DNA of 64,000 nt from Carallia brachiata (taxonomy: Eukaryota; Streptophyta; Magnoliopsida; Malpighiales; Rhizophoraceae): positions 685,373 through 749,372 of the forward strand of contig JADCRB010000070.1 in NCBI GenBank assembly GCA_021464245.1, written 5' to 3'. The notes below the pieces were generated by a model, which saw nothing but the letters and a program-made list of their open reading frames with translations, was not told the origin of the DNA and did not search any database. A program made the position numbers and the translations under genes. Shown here one piece after another: positions 32,919-44,700 of the stretch (its first letter is position 1; each line of letters opens with the position of its first letter).

Positions 32919-35478
32919 ATGGCACACAGATTGTTAAGGGATCTGGAGGCCGACGGTTGGGAACGGTCTGATTTCCCCATCATCTGCGAGTCTTGTCTCG
33001 GCGACAACCCTTATGTTCGTATGGTATGTCCCCCGACCCGACCCGACTCGACTCGACCCCACCAAGAAAAGTTTGAATCTTTATTATTGATTCTTTGTTA
33101 TTGGTTGGTACTGTTAATTGATTGTGTATGTGATTGTGTTTTGGCGTTGAATTCAGACCAGAGCTGATTACGATAAGGAATGCAAGATATGCACCCGCCC
33201 GTTTACGGTTTTCCGGTGGAGGCCCGGCCGTGACGCGAGGTTTAAGAAGACTGAGGTTTGCCAGACTTGTAGTAAGTTGAAAAATGTCTGTCAAGTTTGC
33301 CTTCTTGATCTTGAGTATGGGTTGCCTGTGCAAGTTCGAGATACCGCTCTCAGTATTAATTCCAATGATGCCATCCCGAAGAGTGATGTCAATAGGGAGT
33401 ATTTTGCTGAGGAGCACGACCGCCGGGTAACGCTTCGCTTTGCTTTGCTATTTTTTTTTCTTTAGCATTGTTTAAAAGCTTGTAGCTGTTCTTAGTATCA
33501 AAGCTGTTAGATACCTTATTTGAATTCGACAGAAGCAGTATGACTATTGATGATGCCTTGTATGTTCTTTCTATTGGGCGTGAATTGTGTGGGCATATTC
33601 ATGTCTGATGATGCCTCTGCATTCTCTTCCATGTGTTACCCTACTTTGTTTGCATTGTATGGCTATTTGTTGCTTGTGAGTGAACATTGCTTGTTGCTTT
33701 CATTTGTCTATGAGGATATGCTCACAACTTATGGAGGGTAGTTTTGGACGCCCAAATATTTTTTCTTTATCGATCAATATGTTGCCAAAGCAAAGGCTTT
33801 ACGGTTCTACCTTATATATATCTTCTTTGTGGCTATAAAGTCACTTTATTTTTTGGATGGAAGTGGTTATAAAGTTTCTTCCGTTGAGATTTTGCACCTA
33901 ATTGACATAGCTGTAACAGGAGATGGATGTTGATGTTTTAAGGTATCTGTTTGTTTAGTTGGCAATTGTCATCTTAATCCTGTCCTATGGCCTCTTAGAA
34001 CACCTTAATCCTGGTCTATGGTCCCTTACATAATTTCATCTGATATGGTTTTTTATTAACGCAGGCCAGAGCAGGTATAGATTACGATTCTTCTTATGGG
34101 AAGGTACGAGCAAATGATACTATTCTGAAGCTGCAAAGGACGACACCTTACTACAAAAGAAACAGAGCACATCTTTGCAGTTTCTATGTTCGTGGTGAAT
34201 GCACACGAGGTGCTGAGTGCCCTTATAGGCATGAGATGCCCGTAACTGGGGAGTTATCACAGCAAAACATAAAAGATCGTTACTATGGGTAAGTGCAACT
34301 GTTTCTTTTCTTCCCGTATATGAATTTCTTTGAAGTATGAAGAATCAAAACTTGAAGGTATCATTCGTTCATATTAGAAACGAATTTGTGGACTCAAAAA
34401 CATAAATTAGAACTTTCACCGAGGAAACTATTTTCTGAATTTGTGGACTCAAAATGATCAGAAAAAAATTCTCAGATGACTTGATGGAAAAAAGGTCTGC
34501 AATCTGCATCCATCTATTCATGCATTTAAAGAATCTTTGCAAGTTTTCTGAAGGCCTTCAGACTTTGTTTTCACCAAATTTCCACCAAATGATCTTATTA
34601 TTTTATCTTCCTGCAGAGTGAATGATCCAGTGGCACTGAAGCTACTGAGTAAGGCTGGTGAGATGCCTTCGCTAGAACCTCCTGAGGATGAGAGCATTAA
34701 AACCCTGTACGTGGGTGGGCTTGACGCAAGGATCACTGAGCAGGATCTAAGGGATAACTTTTATGCCCATGGAGAAATCGAATCCATAAAAATGGTGCCC
34801 CAGCGAGCAATTGCTTTTGTAACCTACACAACCCGAGAAGGTGCAGAGAAGGCTGCAGAAGAGCTTTCCAACAAGCTAGTGATCAAGGGTCTGAGGTTGA
34901 AGCTGATGTGGGGTAGACCCCAGGCACCCAAACCTGAGTTAGAGGGTTCAGAAGAAACAAGGCAGCATGCCGCAATGGCTCATAGTGGGATGTTACCTCG
35001 AGCTGTTATATCTCAGCAGCAGAACCAATTACATCCGCCTGGCACTGGAGATCAATCTCCAGCAATGCACTACTTTAATATTCCACCACCTCCTCAGCAG
35101 GAAAGGTCCCTTTACCCATCAATGGATCCTCAAAGAATGGGCGCCCTTGTTCCATCTCAAGATGGGGCGACAGGATCCAGTGAGAACAAATCTGGATCAG
35201 AGAAGCAGCAAGGACAGCATTATGCTTATCAGGGTGTGCCGGGACCATATGGGCAATTTCAGCGACCATTCTATCCACAATACGGTTACATGCCACCAAT
35301 TCCCCCTTATCAACAGTACCCTCCACCGTATCCCTCTGCCTTGCATATGCCTCAGGCTCCACAAGCCACCCAGCAGTATCAGCATTCTGTTCCACCTCCA
35401 AGAACTGCACCAGGTGGTGCTGCACCTTCTGGGCCACCCCCACTGGGGTCTGGGACACCAGTATCATCAAAGCAATGA
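32919..35478 (+). CDS. MAC5A: CCCH zinc finger and RRM protein of the RBM22/Slt11 (MAC5) type
   Basis: The protein is a spliceosome component: RBM22/Ecm2 contacts U6 snRNA and the intron, and the plant proteins belong to the MOS4-associated complex that supports splicing and miRNA production. Four exons: 32919-33023, 33157-33426, 34065-34288 and 34617-35478, 486 residues, matching plant MAC5 length. An N-terminal cysteine-rich domain covers residues about 20-95 ([53 protein letters not shown]). A C-x7-C-x5-C-x3-H finger starts at residue 163 ([19 protein letters not shown]). One RRM lies at about 228-300 with LYVGGL (RNP2) and RAIAFVTY (RNP1). The tail is rich in Pro, Gln and Gly. It could equally be MAC5B, since the paralogues differ little. 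Confidence 0.94.
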
Positions 35479-36294
35479 AACAAAGATTGGATGAGGTTGT
35501 ATCTGGTTACCAGTCTAGTTTTGCTTTCAGGAATCAAGTTTTTGGCATTCATCTATGCAATGCTTTAATTTTCTGGATGGGCAAAATCCTGTAAGATAAT
35601 CTGAGGTGCTTTTGGAAATTTGAATTTTTGACAAGTTTGATGCCGTATATGACTCGTTCTCTGCTAGTTTCCTTTTAGTGATCTATGAATGGTACTTAAA
35701 TGCTAATGAATAATGATGGTGGAAAAGAAAACAAATTATTCATTCAAAATTTTGCACCTTTTGGAGGTGGCTGTTTAAAGTTTTGACAGTGAAAACTCCT
35801 TGTACCTCCTTCCACAAGTAGTCCTGCAAGTTGTGTTGGACTGTCTGGCAAAGATCAAGTTGTTGTTTCACAGGTTCCCTGCGAGTTGTTGAACAGTTGC
35901 CTGATTGGTTTGTTTTACACTTGGTCGCTAGCTATGGAGCACTCCTCATGTCTAAACGCTAGAGGTTACCTGTTTCTCGCATTATTTTGGAGCAGTTGAC
36001 ATGGTTGATGACCGTTCTTTCTAGTATGCTAGAAGCTGCTATAATCAAGTTTCAACCAATGCTAGGAAGAGGATCGAAGGCTTTATGCTACTAGATTTCT
36101 TTGGTCAGACACCGGCGACCCATCCACATGCACATTGCTAGTAATTAAGAAGGCTAGGCAGCCCAGGTATCGTTGGGCGTCCAATGCCACATTCAATGCC
36201 AAATAAAGATTAAGAGGTTAAAAAAACAGAGGCTGATATTGAATTTTGAATGCCACTAATAGCTGCTAGCTACCCTTGCGTGTGCTGTAATGAG

Positions 36295-36385
36295 TTGATG
36301 TAATCACAATATGGTGCTTTGTTAGGGCATTGGTGGATGGTTCGAACTCCCTCTACCAATGTTCCGTAAAAAATAAATAAACAAA
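36295..36385 (+). mobile_element. SINE-like fragment with pol III B box
   Basis: The text ggtggatggttcgaactccc contains GGTTCGAACTCC, a good B box, followed by an A-rich stretch (aaaaaataaataaac). The A-box candidate ttagggcattggtgg lies upstream at a plausible distance. It is too short and diverged to name a family. Confidence 0.4.
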
Positions 36386-36499
36386 AACATATAATTTGTG
36401 AATACATCCTATCTTTTACTTGAAAATTTACACCATGCATTCATACTTAATATTTGAAGATGTAATGACTTTACTCTGTATTGATTATTACGACCAATG

Positions 36500-36610
36500 A
36501 CTATTGATCCGAGTAATGAGGAGCTTAGGTCTCTTTAAGTAAGGTTTTAGGTTCGAGTTTTGTATGTAGAAAAAACGACATTAGAAGAGCTGTCTCGTAA
36601 TTGAAGGTTT
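36500..36610 (+). mobile_element. SINE-like fragment with weak B box
   Basis: The text ttttaggttcgagttttgt resembles a B box. It follows the previous candidate within 200 bp and may be part of a nested or related insertion. Only weak support. Confidence 0.25.
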
Positions 36611-37348
36611 GATAGATGCTCTAATTGAATTACTCAAAGTTTAATGAATTTTCAGATACCGAGGTCACTGAAGTCTTGCACCAGAAAAAGATATTGGTTA
36701 TTATGTCAATGTCACCATAGAGTTTGTACAGGCTCACCGAATCAACTTTCTTTTACCGATCCACGGCGGGGCGAAACATCTTGTACTTATGGGAACAAAC
36801 ATGGTAAAGCCAAAGTCAATCTGAAAGCCTTGACATCAAGCTTTCTCTCGGAGACCACTTTGCGAATGCCCAAAATAACTCCTAAAGCTACTTGATTAAG
36901 CTCCTTCATGGACCTCTTCTGCTTGTTCTTCAAAGCATCTTCTTGTGTTGAGAATTGGTAGCTGCTCGGAATCACGTCTTGCATGCCAGTAATCCTAGTT
37001 ATTGCGGCACCCACTTCCCAATTAATCATCCCATTCATCTGAAACAAATTGAAGATGCTCACTATGACGATCCATTATTGCAGGGCTAAATGTTGGACAA
37101 TATCACTGTATAGACTTTGGTGCTTCTTATGGCCAAAGTAATGATTTATGAGAAAAATCATATTCATCTTTTATCTATACCGTGAAATGCGCATTGGCAT
37201 ATGTGTTTATATACTGCTACTGGCCTGGGTAATAATTCTAATAATTGGGACATGACACAGTTGGTTAAACTATAGTGGAAGTATATGTAATTAAGGTGGG
37301 TGACTTTGGTTGCACCCAACTCATATCAAGTAATCAATCTTTAGCAAA

Positions 37349-37350
<2 letters not shown>

Positions 37351-37380
<30 letters not shown>
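37351..37380. repeat. (AC)15 microsatellite
   Basis: A perfect AC run of 30 bp lies in intergenic DNA. Confidence 0.97.
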
Positions 37381-37382
<2 letters not shown>

Positions 37383-38215
37383 TCACACATACACCGAGTA
37401 CTGCCATCAAGGCTTTTGCATCCAAAGCCTTCTCCAACTAAATGAGAACCTCTAACTGCTAAGTAATTAAAATTAAATTGAACTTACGTAACAAAGAAAT
37501 TGTTATGATGCACTGTGGATTAATTATAAAACGGTAACAGATACTTGGATGTTGTCAATAAATTTTATATCCTGCCAAAAGGATAAGACATGCTGCTGGC
37601 ATTGCTATGCAGCTTCCAAAGATTCACAACAAATCACAAGAATGAAATAGCATGGCCAGCCAATAAATCGAGTGGTAAATGCTGTCAGCATTGTATGCCT
37701 GGAACTTCAATAATTCTGTGACAGACTTACAACAACGATGAGTTGCTCCAATGGCCACAGTTTGCACTATCAATCAGAAGTGCATGATTAATCTGCAAAA
37801 ACAAGCAGGAAACATCAATTTAATTGCCAGCTTCATAGACAAATTCCAATTTTGTAGCACTAGTTGGTCCAAAACCATCAAAGATTGATACTCAAAATTT
37901 CCATTTCCTCAGAATAACTGACCAAGGGAAATGAAAATGGGAAAGGTGGAGAGAGGAATTTGACAGCAGACAGGAAGACAAATCATCTTTACAATTATCA
38001 TGTGAACAAGAACAACAATCTGCCAAAAGTTTTGGAAGAAGAAACGGTAGGATGAACAAAACCACTATATCCATTATGCTGATCAGAGAGTTGTCCTAAG
38101 AAAAGGCAAGACCTTTCACAAGCTCGCTTAGCCAACACAACAGAAACGGACCAAACAACATAACTTCAGTCATTCAAGTTTGTAGGTTTTTCAACATAAA
38201 TACAAATCACAAATC

Positions 38216-39166
38216 TTACCACTTCTTATTATCCTCACAACCCTCTTCATGACTGGAAGTTCCATTACTGCGGGATAAGATATTGGCCGAAGTACTTTCT
38301 TGAGCACCTTGATGAAGAAGTTGAGAAAATCCCTGTCCGATGGATTTCCATAGGCGTGTCGGCAATGAAGACTGCAGGGCTTCGGCACTTGCATCTTTTG
38401 ATGGCTCAAATGAGGAAGCAGATGCAGGGTTCAGATCAGAGAACCTCACAGCACCTAATAGTTGTTCTGGAAGCTCCGACTCAGTAGTGCCCTCTATGAG
38501 AAATGCAAGGTCAACAGTCAGCATTGCGATGTAACTGAATGCGAGATGAACTATTGCACTTGCAACCATGGAAGATCCAATATCCACATCTACTTCAATA
38601 AAATTTTCTGTTACGCAATATTTACAGGAGAGAGCACGCCCAATGATGCATATAGCCTGCTCACCAACCGCTGTCCTTACAATCCAGGGGCCTTTGGCAA
38701 TGTTGGCTATTAGTTTAAGCCTTGAATTCCTAAACCCGTCATCCTCCTTCAAAAATCGGTCTGCCAGAGATCCCTCTGGAATTGGCTCTGTAGCTACAAA
38801 GTAGGCTACAGCACTATAATTATCCTTACTTGGGACTTGGAGATTGAATGCCCAAACAAAAGGCTTATCCCCTGTTGGAAACTCATCATCAATAACCTTC
38901 CTTACGCGGCTGCTTGGGCTATTTAAAACATCCCCAATTTTGCTAGTACTTTTGATCCAATCAAATCCAAGGGGCTTTAGCAGATATTCACCAGCAGGGA
39001 TTTTAACTTTGGTTGTCAGGTAATCTGGACCTCTTACCATGAATTTGTCTCCCGGGGGTGATGCCCAGCCATTAGGACAATTATCCAGATCAAGTAGGGG
39101 GACAGCTCCCTCTGACTTTATTCTTTCTATCCATTGCTGCTGACATCTCTCAGAAGAGCTGGCCAT
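38216..39166 (-). CDS. DUF1336 (EDR2 C-terminal-like) protein
   Basis: DUF1336 is the C-terminal domain of ENHANCED DISEASE RESISTANCE 2, a negative regulator of powdery mildew resistance and senescence. This 316-residue protein carries the domain alone, without the PH and START domains of full EDR2. Landmarks are NCPNGWASPPGDKFMVRGPD, YLTTKVKIPAGEYLLKPLGF, DDEFPTGDKPFVWAFNLQVP, YFVATEPIPEGSLADRFL, NIAKGPWIVRTAVGEQAICI and FIEVDVDIGSSMVASAIVHL. Coding is one exon. An acceptor at 39174-39173 and a donor at 40349 suggest a 5' UTR intron with a leader exon near 40350-40460. The tail after DUF1336 is Ser-rich. The TGG TAA end overlaps a GTAAG donor, so a 3' UTR intron is possible. Cellular role is unknown. 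Confidence 0.87.
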   Translation of the reverse strand: MASSSERCQQQWIERIKSEGAVPLLDLDNCPNGWASPPGDKFMVRGPDYLTTKVKIPAGEYLLKPLGFDWIKSTSKIGDVLNSPSSRVRKVIDDEFPTGDKPFVWAFNLQVPSKDNYSAVAYFVATEPIPEGSLADRFLKEDDGFRNSRLKLIANIAKGPWIVRTAVGEQAICIIGRALSCKYCVTENFIEVDVDIGSSMVASAIVHLAFSYIAMLTVDLAFLIEGTTESELPEQLLGAVRFSDLNPASASSFEPSKDASAEALQSSLPTRLWKSIGQGFSQLLHQGAQESTSANILSRSNGTSSHEEGCEDNKKW

Positions 39167-41792
39167 GAAGTCCTGTGCGGTGCCAAAAGAAAAAAAAAAA
39201 AAAAGATAATCATTCCACCGACTGTGGAAGTATAAAAGTGAAACATATATATTGCACCCTTTTTATTTTAAATCACCAAAATTCTAAATCACCAAGATAT
39301 TCTACAAGTTCTTCTGAGCCATTCCAAATAACCCAAAAACTACTACTATGCACGAAAGCAGTCCAAGCAATACAGATAAATACGTAGCAAGAGGTAAAAT
39401 CACAATTCCTTTAATCACCTGAAAATACCAATCATTCCTTTTGAAGTAGACAGATTTTATGGGAGAAAAAAAAAAAAAAAACCTCTTTTAATTCAAGGAA
39501 TATTTCAACTTCAAAAGTAACACAAAAGAGTGACTTTTTCTCTTAAAATGAAAAACTATATAATTGCACAGCAAAAAACATTATGGGTCTGTGTCTCAAC
39601 AATCACTATTCAATTCAAACACGGCGAGTTAATAATACCAATGAAGAGCTCATTGGAGTATAACATTAAACGAAAAATTATAATAAAATGACTGCATCAG
39701 TTAACAGAAGGACACACTTTAAACAGGCAGGAGTTTTCAGTTAGACTAGTGGAAGAACAGAACATATTACTGTTAGGAAAGAAATGCTCTTACGGGTGGT
39801 TTCATTGGCCTCAATGATTATTTAGTCATCAAGCAGTGTCATTCAATCCGTTCATGGGCTTTACCAGTTAACTTTGTTGTATGCATGTAAACCCTTAAAC
39901 CCTACCATTATCTTCAGGACAGAAAAAATTCCTTCTGATACATATCCAAATACACCGACCTTTGCAGGAGACAACTCAGAAACATGAGAACCAAATACAC
40001 ACCGACACCACCACAATTCAAACCCAGAAATAACAGCACAAATCTGAAAATTATACGTCATTCGCACATTGAGAAACAAACAAAGAAAAGGCAATTGCAT
40101 CCATAAAAACACCCCCCCCCCTTTTTTTTTCCAATTCAGCGCAAAAATAAGCACATACATTGATATCTAATTACCTATCTTCCTATGTGAATATTTTACG
40201 TGAGTGTCGACCCAGCAGCATACCCACAAACTGAAACTTAAGAAAAGAAAAAGGAAAAGCCCAATAGATTTATAATAACCAAAAAAGAAAAATTGGGGGG
40301 GAAGAAAACAAAACCAAGGCAAACTATATGTACATAATAAAGCTCTCACCTTTAAATGCTCTACAGAGATAAGAGGGTTGACCCAGCACTCAAAATTGTC
40401 CAGAAACTCCCAAGACAGAGAGAGAAAGATGCATAACTCACAAAATCAGGGTTTTTCTTTGTATGGTACTGTGACTTTTATTAGGAGGATGATGGAAGCT
40501 TCAAAGTGGAACTTGTTTCCTTCCTTTATTAATTAAAATCTGTTCTTTGTTTGCCTTCTTGTCTACGATAATTATCCTAAGATAAGAGTTGCTTTAACTT
40601 TAAGACATATAAACTTATTTAGTTAATTTTATAAAAATATATAATTAATTTAATATTATTTGAAAATTTATTTAAAAATTTTTTAAATTAAATATTATTT
40701 TTATAATCTAACTGTCTATATTATTACGTATATTATATTCTTATTTATATGTATTCATTTCGTTTATAACTTTTGTATCTGCTTGGCCAAGCAGAAGAAG
40801 AGCCAATCAAAGTTAACGAATGCTGTGAAAAGTGGAAAAAGAATCTACCCGCTAAGCCGGTTATCGGGTTAGAGTCTGACAGATAGATCACTTTTGTTTC
40901 GGTCTATCAGTGCAGTTTCAAGTTCCAGCCCTTTTGGGCCACTTCTCCAGCCCTCCTTGTCGTTTTCTCATCATTAAGCCTGCGTGCAATATAACAGCGA
41001 TGTGCCCCGGAAATTATTTTTTAATTTGATATATAATATAAAAATTCAATAATGTATTTAATTATCAATTATGTAATAATTATCTTTGATACTACTAATA
41101 ATCATAAATTTTTAACCATATGTTTTATGAAAAAATTTAATTGTCTTTAATACTAATTATGCAGTACAGTTTCTACACCAGAGGCAGAGATGGTTATTTG
41201 AGGTGTTTCTATACACATAGTTTGAATCTTGTTCTGATAAAAAAGAAAATTTGTTGAAAAAATTATTTTATATTAAAAAAAAAATCCTTGTTCTAGCAAT
41301 CGTTTCGCCACATACGCATTATCTTCGCCTCAATGTTGGATTTGAATAATTTAACAACGATTAGGTGCTTCTTCTAAAATTTAATAATTATTATATAAAT
41401 TATAATAAAATTGTGTTCAAATTTATTAAATAATAAATTTTTTTATAAAAAAAATTAAATAAAAATAATAATAGATGACTCCAATATGATCCCAAGGATG
41501 CACTAACCTATCAATCCACGGAGGATGCACTTTGTTTAAAAAAAATAAAAAAAACTTACATTTTTTACCGGTTTCTGTCCTAGCTTTTTTTTTTTTTTGG
41601 GTTTATTTTCTAGTTACATTTTTCACAAGAGAGCTAATTCAGACAGGAAGAGGCTTGGCATGGAATTTAATTTCACCTGCGTTATTATCACTTTATCCTC
41701 GATCCTTGTGCCCTAACAAACGCCTCCTCGTATAAAACGAAACACAGACACACAATGTCCCTTGCTTCATAGTTCATCATCGTTCAGCAATC
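39167..41792. other. DUF1336 leader intron and divergent promoters with ETF-QO
   Basis: The stretch 39173-40349 is read as the 5' UTR intron of the DUF1336 gene, and about 40350-40460 as its leader exon. The rest up to 41760 is AT-rich intergenic DNA with no coding sequence. The text near 41215-41240 (tacacatagtttgaatcttg) is only loosely SINE-like. Confidence 0.5.
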
Positions 41793-44700
41793 ATGCACAG
41801 GTTCATAGCTTTCCAATCCGCCTACAATTCTCGCAAATTTCCCACCTTTTCCTCATCCATTTCTTCATATTCCCATCTCTTTATTTCAACCAACTCAGCC
41901 GGCAATCCAAGTCATTCCAGTCTTTTTTGTCGAGCCCAAATTCCAACTGGGTCTTTCGTTCCTGGCCATTTCAATAAAAGTTCGAGCCTTTTAGCTTCTC
42001 AACTCGGTTTTAATCAGGTTTTCTCATCTGGGTATCGGCCAAACAGTGAAAATTTGCGAAATTTTGGCGGAAATCAAGTATCTTTAAGGAGTTTTAGCAG
42101 CGAACCGGAAAGAGAGTCAATAGAATATGATGTTGTGATCGTTGGGGCTGGACCGGCTGGCTTATCTGCAGCAATAAGGTTGAAGCAATTGTGCCGTGAA
42201 AAGGGGGTGGATTTATCTGTTTGTGTTGTTGAGAAAGGTCCTGAAGTGGGTATGTGATTTAGTTAGTGTTTTTGTTAATCTCGGAACCGCAGTGTGATTT
42301 AGAAATAAAACGATCTCAATTTTTTGGTTCTGCTATCGGTAACAACCTCACCGATGGTTTTTGTCGATGGCATGCCCTATCGCTGGCGATGGTTCCCGAT
42401 AGCGGTCAATGTCCCGGTGACAAGATCGCCGGTGGCTGCCATATCATCAGCAGTGGTCATCACTGGCAGCCTTATCGCCGGCGGTGATCACGGATAGTTA
42501 TCAATGGCCGGCCTCTCGTCAGTTGTGGCTGATGATGGGCGGCTGACTGGCCACCTCCCTGGTGGTGGTCATTGGGTCGGCCACCAACCTAATGGTGGCT
42601 GCCGGCGGCCAGTCAAATCGCTGTTGGTCGTCAAGGCCGTTGGACACCTCACTTGAGGTGATTGCCACTGGTCAACCACTTCGCCAGCAGTAGTTGCCAG
42701 GGGGCGCCCCTTGCTGGTATTAGGTAACCTAGTCCATGGTCTTTAACCAAGTGAATTTGATAAAAATAATGTTGTTTTGTATTGTAATCTTTCACCCTTC
42801 CTCAAGAATTGAACAATTAAGTAAAACAAATAAAAAAAACAAATCTTTTGGAATTGAAATTCTGATTCTAACTTCTATTGTTTGGGTCTCAATTCTCATT
42901 CTAACTCTATTTTTTGGCAGTCAAATGATAGATTCTGATTTGACTGCCAACGGACCATCATACATCTTCTAAGTTAGCGATCCAAATTTTACAGTAAAGC
43001 ACAGACAGCATTAAGTTTATTTATTTTTTAAATGATCTCACAATCAATCCATGGTGTATTCTATTGAGAGTCGTCTGTGTAACTGGCTTAACTTGTTGTT
43101 ACCGGTTGGTTGCATACTGGTGCCAGAGTTGGGACGTTATTCTTTAAAATTTCCCTAGTATAATTATTACCAGAAAGTCTATCTTATTGCGTATCTTTCA
43201 GTCTCGGTGCCTACATATAGGATCAGGGTGTCTTAACTGTCGTGGAGTGTTTGACTAGTACAGTTGATGCAGAGACCTTGGTTTGTGTGACTCTTGTGAT
43301 TCGAGTTTTGTTGCGGCACTGTGATTTGATAGTCTCTAGTCTCTTCCTTTACAATTCCACATGATTGTAGGTGCTCACATCTTATCTGGAAATGTGTTTG
43401 AGCCCCGCGCATTGGATGAACTTTTCCCACAATGGAAACAGGAAGAGGTGCTTTTAGCAAATTCCTTACATAATTTGAGAATGTTTGACAATTGGTCAAG
43501 AAAATTATAATTTACATGATTTCATTCATATTGTGACAGGTGAATGTAATAATAATTAAAAAAAGGTTATTTGTTGTGCTCTCAAATGTATTAAGAGTTG
43601 AAAGCTCTTGTAAAATTTTGCAGGACGATATATGCACATTGCAAGCAAAGTTTCTTTGTGCTCAAACAATTTTTATCTTAGTCTGAATTCAAAATTGTAG
43701 GATCCTTTGGTTGTTTTTCCTACAATTTCTGCATAATTTCAAGTTTACTGCTGTACCATGATTCAAATTCACAGGCAGAACAATAAAGAAGTATTTTAGA
43801 TACACTGGTTAACTGTGTACGGAAGCATGCTGAATGCATTAACGGAATAAGCAGGTGTTTACACTTGATAAAGGGTTTTGCCAAGTGTGCATCTGACTTT
43901 AAAATTGCGACATCTCATATCTCTTTTGGATTCTTATATTTAATGAATTGCATTTGCAGGCACCAGTCAGTGTCCCTGTTTCTTCTGACAAGTTCTGTTT
44001 TCTTACGAAAGATCGTGCTTTTGAACTTCCATGTCCTTTTGATAACAGTGGCAACTATGTCATAAGGTGATTATGTGGTACACACTGAAACAATATAAAT
44101 CTGTGCCAAAATCCAAAACTGATTTTGTGTAGACTGCTTAAACTTCCCTACAAATCTCTGAATCTTTGCATCTTTGAGAATTCATCTTGGTTTCCTTCCC
44201 AGTGTCATTAGAACTTGAGTTTCTAGGAGTTTGCTGACCATACTGTTACAATTCATGGCATATAGAACCATACCAACTGCTTGAAAGCCTTTCTGTGCAA
44301 CTCTTTGTTGGAGGCCTCTTATATTTCTTATGACTAAATTTACATATCTTTTATCTGAAAGAAAAGGCTAGTGTGATCATTTTGAAATATCTTTAATGGC
44401 TGGTTTATACTGGAGCCTTTTGCACCTTAATTATCAAACTGAGTCAACCTTGCTTTTTTTTTAAAAAAAAATAATATTTGGCACCGTATGCTCAGTCTCA
44501 TAGAAAATAAGAAAAGCCTTTTTTGTTTGCTTTTATTGGCTGGAAGCCAGGAACTAAGGTGGCCATTCAGAGAGGCTCATGACATAAGAGAGTGATTTGC
44601 ATGTCTTGATTTTTTTTTTTTTTTAGACAGATTTGCATATCTTGATGTTATCTCAACTTAACTCTTGATTAAAATGTGCTGTTCAATAGGACTGTTTCTT

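Larger units (their letters stand above)
35479..38215. other. Convergent intergenic region between MAC5 and the DUF1336 gene
   Basis: It contains the MAC5 3' UTR, two SINE-like B-box pieces (36295-36385 and 36500-36610), a CA repeat at 37351-37380, and a minus-strand open frame of 91 codons at 36787-37062 with no recognised domain. A possible 3' UTR exon of the DUF1336 gene begins near 37798 on the minus strand. Confidence 0.45.

Noticed and set aside
35075..35470. 131-codon minus-strand frame opposite the MAC5 tail
   Set aside because: It is a shadow of the Pro/Gln-rich tail; no domain.
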